DNA from: Qipengyuania aurantiaca
GTDB lineage: Bacteria > Pseudomonadota > Alphaproteobacteria > Sphingomonadales > Sphingomonadaceae
NCBI RefSeq assembly: GCF_019711375.1
Contig: NZ_CP081295.1
Location: 2,393,001-2,457,000, forward strand
Direction of reading: 5' to 3'
Length of the DNA: 64,000 nt
Shown: positions 62,050 to 64,000 of the stretch, piece by piece
How the letters are laid out: the number at the start of each line of letters is the position of its first letter
Numbering within the stretch: the first letter of the stretch is position 1
Position numbers and translations under genes: made by a program
Notes under the pieces: model-generated
Told to the model about the DNA's origin: nothing
The model's database searches: none
What the model saw: only the letters and a program-made list of their open reading frames with translations

Positions 62050-62853
62050 TCAGGCCCGGAAGCTGGGTTTCAACCCTTCAGGGCCGAAATCCGGGATCAC
62101 GCGGTAAAAGGCGGTGAAGAGGCTGAACAGTCCGAACAGGATCAGGCCGACGGCAACCCAGACATAGATATAGCTCATATCGCGAAGGGCCAGTATCGCC
62201 TCCCCGAGACCACGAATGCGATCTTCCTCTCCGGCAAGCGCGCCACGCGTCATCGACCACCCGATCAGAAGGAAGACGGCCGCGCGGGCAAGGTGACCGA
62301 TCCGTCCGATGGGATTGACGATGGCTGGAGCGTGACGACTGATGCGATGCATGAAATGCGCGGTCACTGCGGTCTTCGCCTGCATGAAAGCGCCGGTCAG
62401 GAACCCCAGGCCAATCAGCAGAATGAGAATCCATCCGGTGTCGTACTGCAGGATCGATCCCGCCATCGCCTGCCCACCGCTGTCGCCCTCGGTCGATGTG
62501 CGCGTCCAGGTCGCGAACTGGAAGCAGGCATAGGCCAGAAACAGGTGGGCGACCGCACTCGCAGCATCGCCGATGCGCTTGAGGATGCCGGTGAAGTCGG
62601 TGCCCCGGTGCTGGATATCGCTGATGGCGCACATGAGACGGAAGGCGACGTAGGCCAGCAGTCCCACGGACATAACCCAGAGGATCGGCGTGCCGAAAGG
62701 CACTTCCTGCAAATAATCGTAAACAGCGCTTCCGCCGCCTTCGGCATCACCCCTCGTGCTGAGCGCGATATAGCCCAGCAGGATATAGGTGATGCCGCGA
62801 GCGGCGAAGCCAGTCCGGACCAGCCAGCTGAACTTTTCGGACTTGTCGATCAT
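62050..62853 (-). CDS. DUF1206 membrane protein (copy 1)
   Basis: 267 aa with six hydrophobic helices in three repeats of two, the DUF1206 plan. The opening KSEKFSWLVRTGFAARGITY and the repeat markers GLLAYVAFRL and GHLARAAVFLLIGW show it. The C-terminus is FYRVIPDFGPEGLKPSFRA. It is 27 bases from a second copy with the same plan. Function unknown. Confidence 0.87.
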   Translation of the reverse strand: MIDKSEKFSWLVRTGFAARGITYILLGYIALSTRGDAEGGGSAVYDYLQEVPFGTPILWVMSVGLLAYVAFRLMCAISDIQHRGTDFTGILKRIGDAASAVAHLFLAYACFQFATWTRTSTEGDSGGQAMAGSILQYDTGWILILLIGLGFLTGAFMQAKTAVTAHFMHRISRHAPAIVNPIGRIGHLARAAVFLLIGWSMTRGALAGEEDRIRGLGEAILALRDMSYIYVWVAVGLILFGLFSLFTAFYRVIPDFGPEGLKPSFRA

Positions 62854-62880
62854 GGCTGCCGGTTCCTGTAATTCCGCGCG

Positions 62881-63702
62881 TCAGGCGCGGAACTTGGGGA
62901 CGCCCGCGTCGCTGTCGAGGTCCGGGATAATCCGGTAGCGGGCCAGCACGAGGCTGAAGAGACCGAACAGCATCAGGCCGATGGCGGTCAGCGTGAAGAT
63001 GAAGCCTTCGCCCGCGAGGCTGGCGACTGCCTCGCCCAGCGTCTTCACCTGGCCTGCGCCGCTCGACATGAAGCCCGCCTTGAAGAGCGACCAGCCGATA
63101 ACGGTGTAGACCACGCCGCGCGCGACATAGCCCGCGCCGCCCAGCCAGCGTGTGGCCGAAGGCGCCTGCCCGCTGATGCGGTTCATGAACTCGCCCGTGA
63201 TGCCTTTCTTCACTTGGAAGATGGCGGCGATGAAGAAGGCGATGCCGAGCAGGCCGAGGATCGTGCCGCCGAAGTCCATCGAGAGGACGCCCGAGGCCGC
63301 TTCCTGCGCGCCTCCGCCTCCGCCTGAGCTGCCCTGCGCCGCTTCACCCGTGTCGCGTCCGGCGAACTGATAGGCGGAATAAGCAAGTGCGAGGTGAGCA
63401 ATGCCGCTACCCGCATGGCCGATGCGCTTGGCCCAGCCTTTGCCGTCGCTGCCCTGATTCTCGATATCGAATAGCGGCGAGCAGAAGCGGAATAGCGCAT
63501 ACGCCAGAAGGCCAATTACCATGATCCACAGGATCACATTGCCGCCGGGAAAATCATTGATCGCACGGAAGATGCCATTCGTGCCCTCGGCAATCTTGCT
63601 GGCGCTGGTCAGCGCGATGAGGCCAAGCACGAAATACAGGATCGCACGGCTGAAATAGCCGACGCGCACGAGCCAGCTGAACTTTTCGGATTTATCTACC
63701 AC
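62881..63702 (-). CDS. DUF1206 membrane protein (copy 2)
   Basis: 273 aa from GTG. Same opening (KSEKFSWLVRVGYFSRAILY), six helices and a similar end (RYRIIPDLDSDAGVPKFRA) as the downstream copy. The two therefore arose by tandem duplication and have since diverged. A Gly-rich loop (QGSSGGGGGAQEAA, about 126-139) is longer than in copy 1. Function unknown. Confidence 0.87.
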   Translation of the reverse strand: MVDKSEKFSWLVRVGYFSRAILYFVLGLIALTSASKIAEGTNGIFRAINDFPGGNVILWIMVIGLLAYALFRFCSPLFDIENQGSDGKGWAKRIGHAGSGIAHLALAYSAYQFAGRDTGEAAQGSSGGGGGAQEAASGVLSMDFGGTILGLLGIAFFIAAIFQVKKGITGEFMNRISGQAPSATRWLGGAGYVARGVVYTVIGWSLFKAGFMSSGAGQVKTLGEAVASLAGEGFIFTLTAIGLMLFGLFSLVLARYRIIPDLDSDAGVPKFRA

Positions 63703-63766
63703 CAGGAAAACTCCCCTTGTTTTGAGAGCCTAACGGCAGGGGAGGGCGATGCGTTCCGCTTCGTGC

Positions 63767-64000
63767 TCAATCGCTTGTGGACAATATATCCAGAAGAGAG
63801 CCCGAAAGCGGGTCGCCGGCTTCGGCCTGCGGCAGGCCGACGAGCTGGCGCAGCAGCGGCGCGAGCTGCGTGTTCGCGAAGATCGGCGTCGTTACGCCAT
63901 CATGGAAGGCCGGGCCGTTGGCGATGAAGAGTGCCTGCATTTCCGGCGCGAAGGGGTCGAAGCCGTGGTTTCCCCCGGTCCAGGAAGAGGTCGGAGCGGA
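63767..64000 (-). CDS. Alkaline phosphatase family / nucleotide pyrophosphatase-like protein, C-terminal 77 residues
   Basis: The frame is open to the window edge, so the gene starts beyond 64000. WTGGNHGFDPFAPEMQALF, ANGPAFHDGV and NTQLAPLLRQLVGLPQ match the C-terminal part of ectonucleotide pyrophosphatase/phosphodiesterases. There GNHG supplies a zinc-binding His. The family hydrolyses phosphodiester or pyrophosphate bonds, usually in the periplasm. Confidence 0.82.
   Translation of the reverse strand, partial: SAPTSSWTGGNHGFDPFAPEMQALFIANGPAFHDGVTTPIFANTQLAPLLRQLVGLPQAEAGDPLSGSLLDILSTSD

Overview
The window is a 64-kb stretch of an alphaproteobacterial chromosome, most likely Sphingomonadales and probably Erythrobacteraceae (Erythrobacter/Qipengyuania type). 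This is inferred from gene order (trpB-trpA-accD-folC, rpiB-glyA-nrdR-trmJ, yqeY-dnaG-rpoD, mreBCD-mrdA-rodA), from a CpdR-type regulator, SapC and DUF4170 proteins, and from two interspersed palindromic repeats of a kind common in sphingomonads. About 65 protein genes and two tRNA genes (Val-GAC, Lys-CTT) can be supported. No rRNA, IS element, prophage or CRISPR array is visible.

Bases 1 to about 7,400 form an accessory cell-surface polysaccharide region with visibly lower GC and different codon use. It starts inside a Wzz/BY-kinase chain-length regulator. A protein of unknown function and a Wzy-like polymerase or ligase follow, tightly coupled. Next come a damaged sulfotransferase-like gene, tRNA-Val with its own terminator, and about 1 kb of apparently decayed sequence with possible O-antigen-ligase remnants. 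The region ends with an overlapping licD-tagD pair that suggests glycerol-phosphate decoration of a glycan. This part looks like an actively remodelled edge of an exopolysaccharide locus.

Bases 7,500 to 22,000 are core and mixed genes: cpdR, an N-formylglutamate amidohydrolase-like gene, sapC, a D-2-hydroxyacid (FAD) dehydrogenase, rhlE, a fatty acid hydroxylase, uvrD/pcrA, a Rieske oxygenase followed by rluB and rsmD, and an AmpG-like permease. Bases 22,100 to 30,900 hold folC-accD-trpA, a small membrane gene, trpB and divergent aroQ, then trmJ-nrdR-hyp-glyA-rpiB. A GAF-EAL c-di-GMP phosphodiesterase follows. Bases 32,400 to 37,500 are a macromolecular-synthesis operon (yqeY-lipoprotein-dnaG-rpoD). 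Bases 37,600 to 43,240 are carA-lipoprotein-carB and greA.

Bases 43,290 to 46,170 hold an acetyltransferase, a DUF4170 protein and four small membrane/stress-type proteins resembling the enterobacterial YqjD/YqjE group, divergent from eno. A phosphotransferase gene coupled to an uncharacterised gene follows. Then come riboflavin genes (ribB with an N-terminal HTH-like extension and a degenerate RibA domain, and ribH) and tRNA-Lys. The rod-shape operon mreB-mreC-mreD-mrdA-rodA, mutL, a lipoprotein, a MaoC dehydratase, a glutaredoxin-MauE fusion, tandem DUF1206 proteins and the 3' end of a nucleotide pyrophosphatase-like gene complete the window.

Most of the window is ordinary housekeeping. 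The less ordinary items are the surface-polysaccharide edge, the four-gene membrane cluster, the HTH-RibB fusion next to a perfect palindrome, and the Grx-MauE fusion. No function was tested here. Family calls rest on motifs read by eye.
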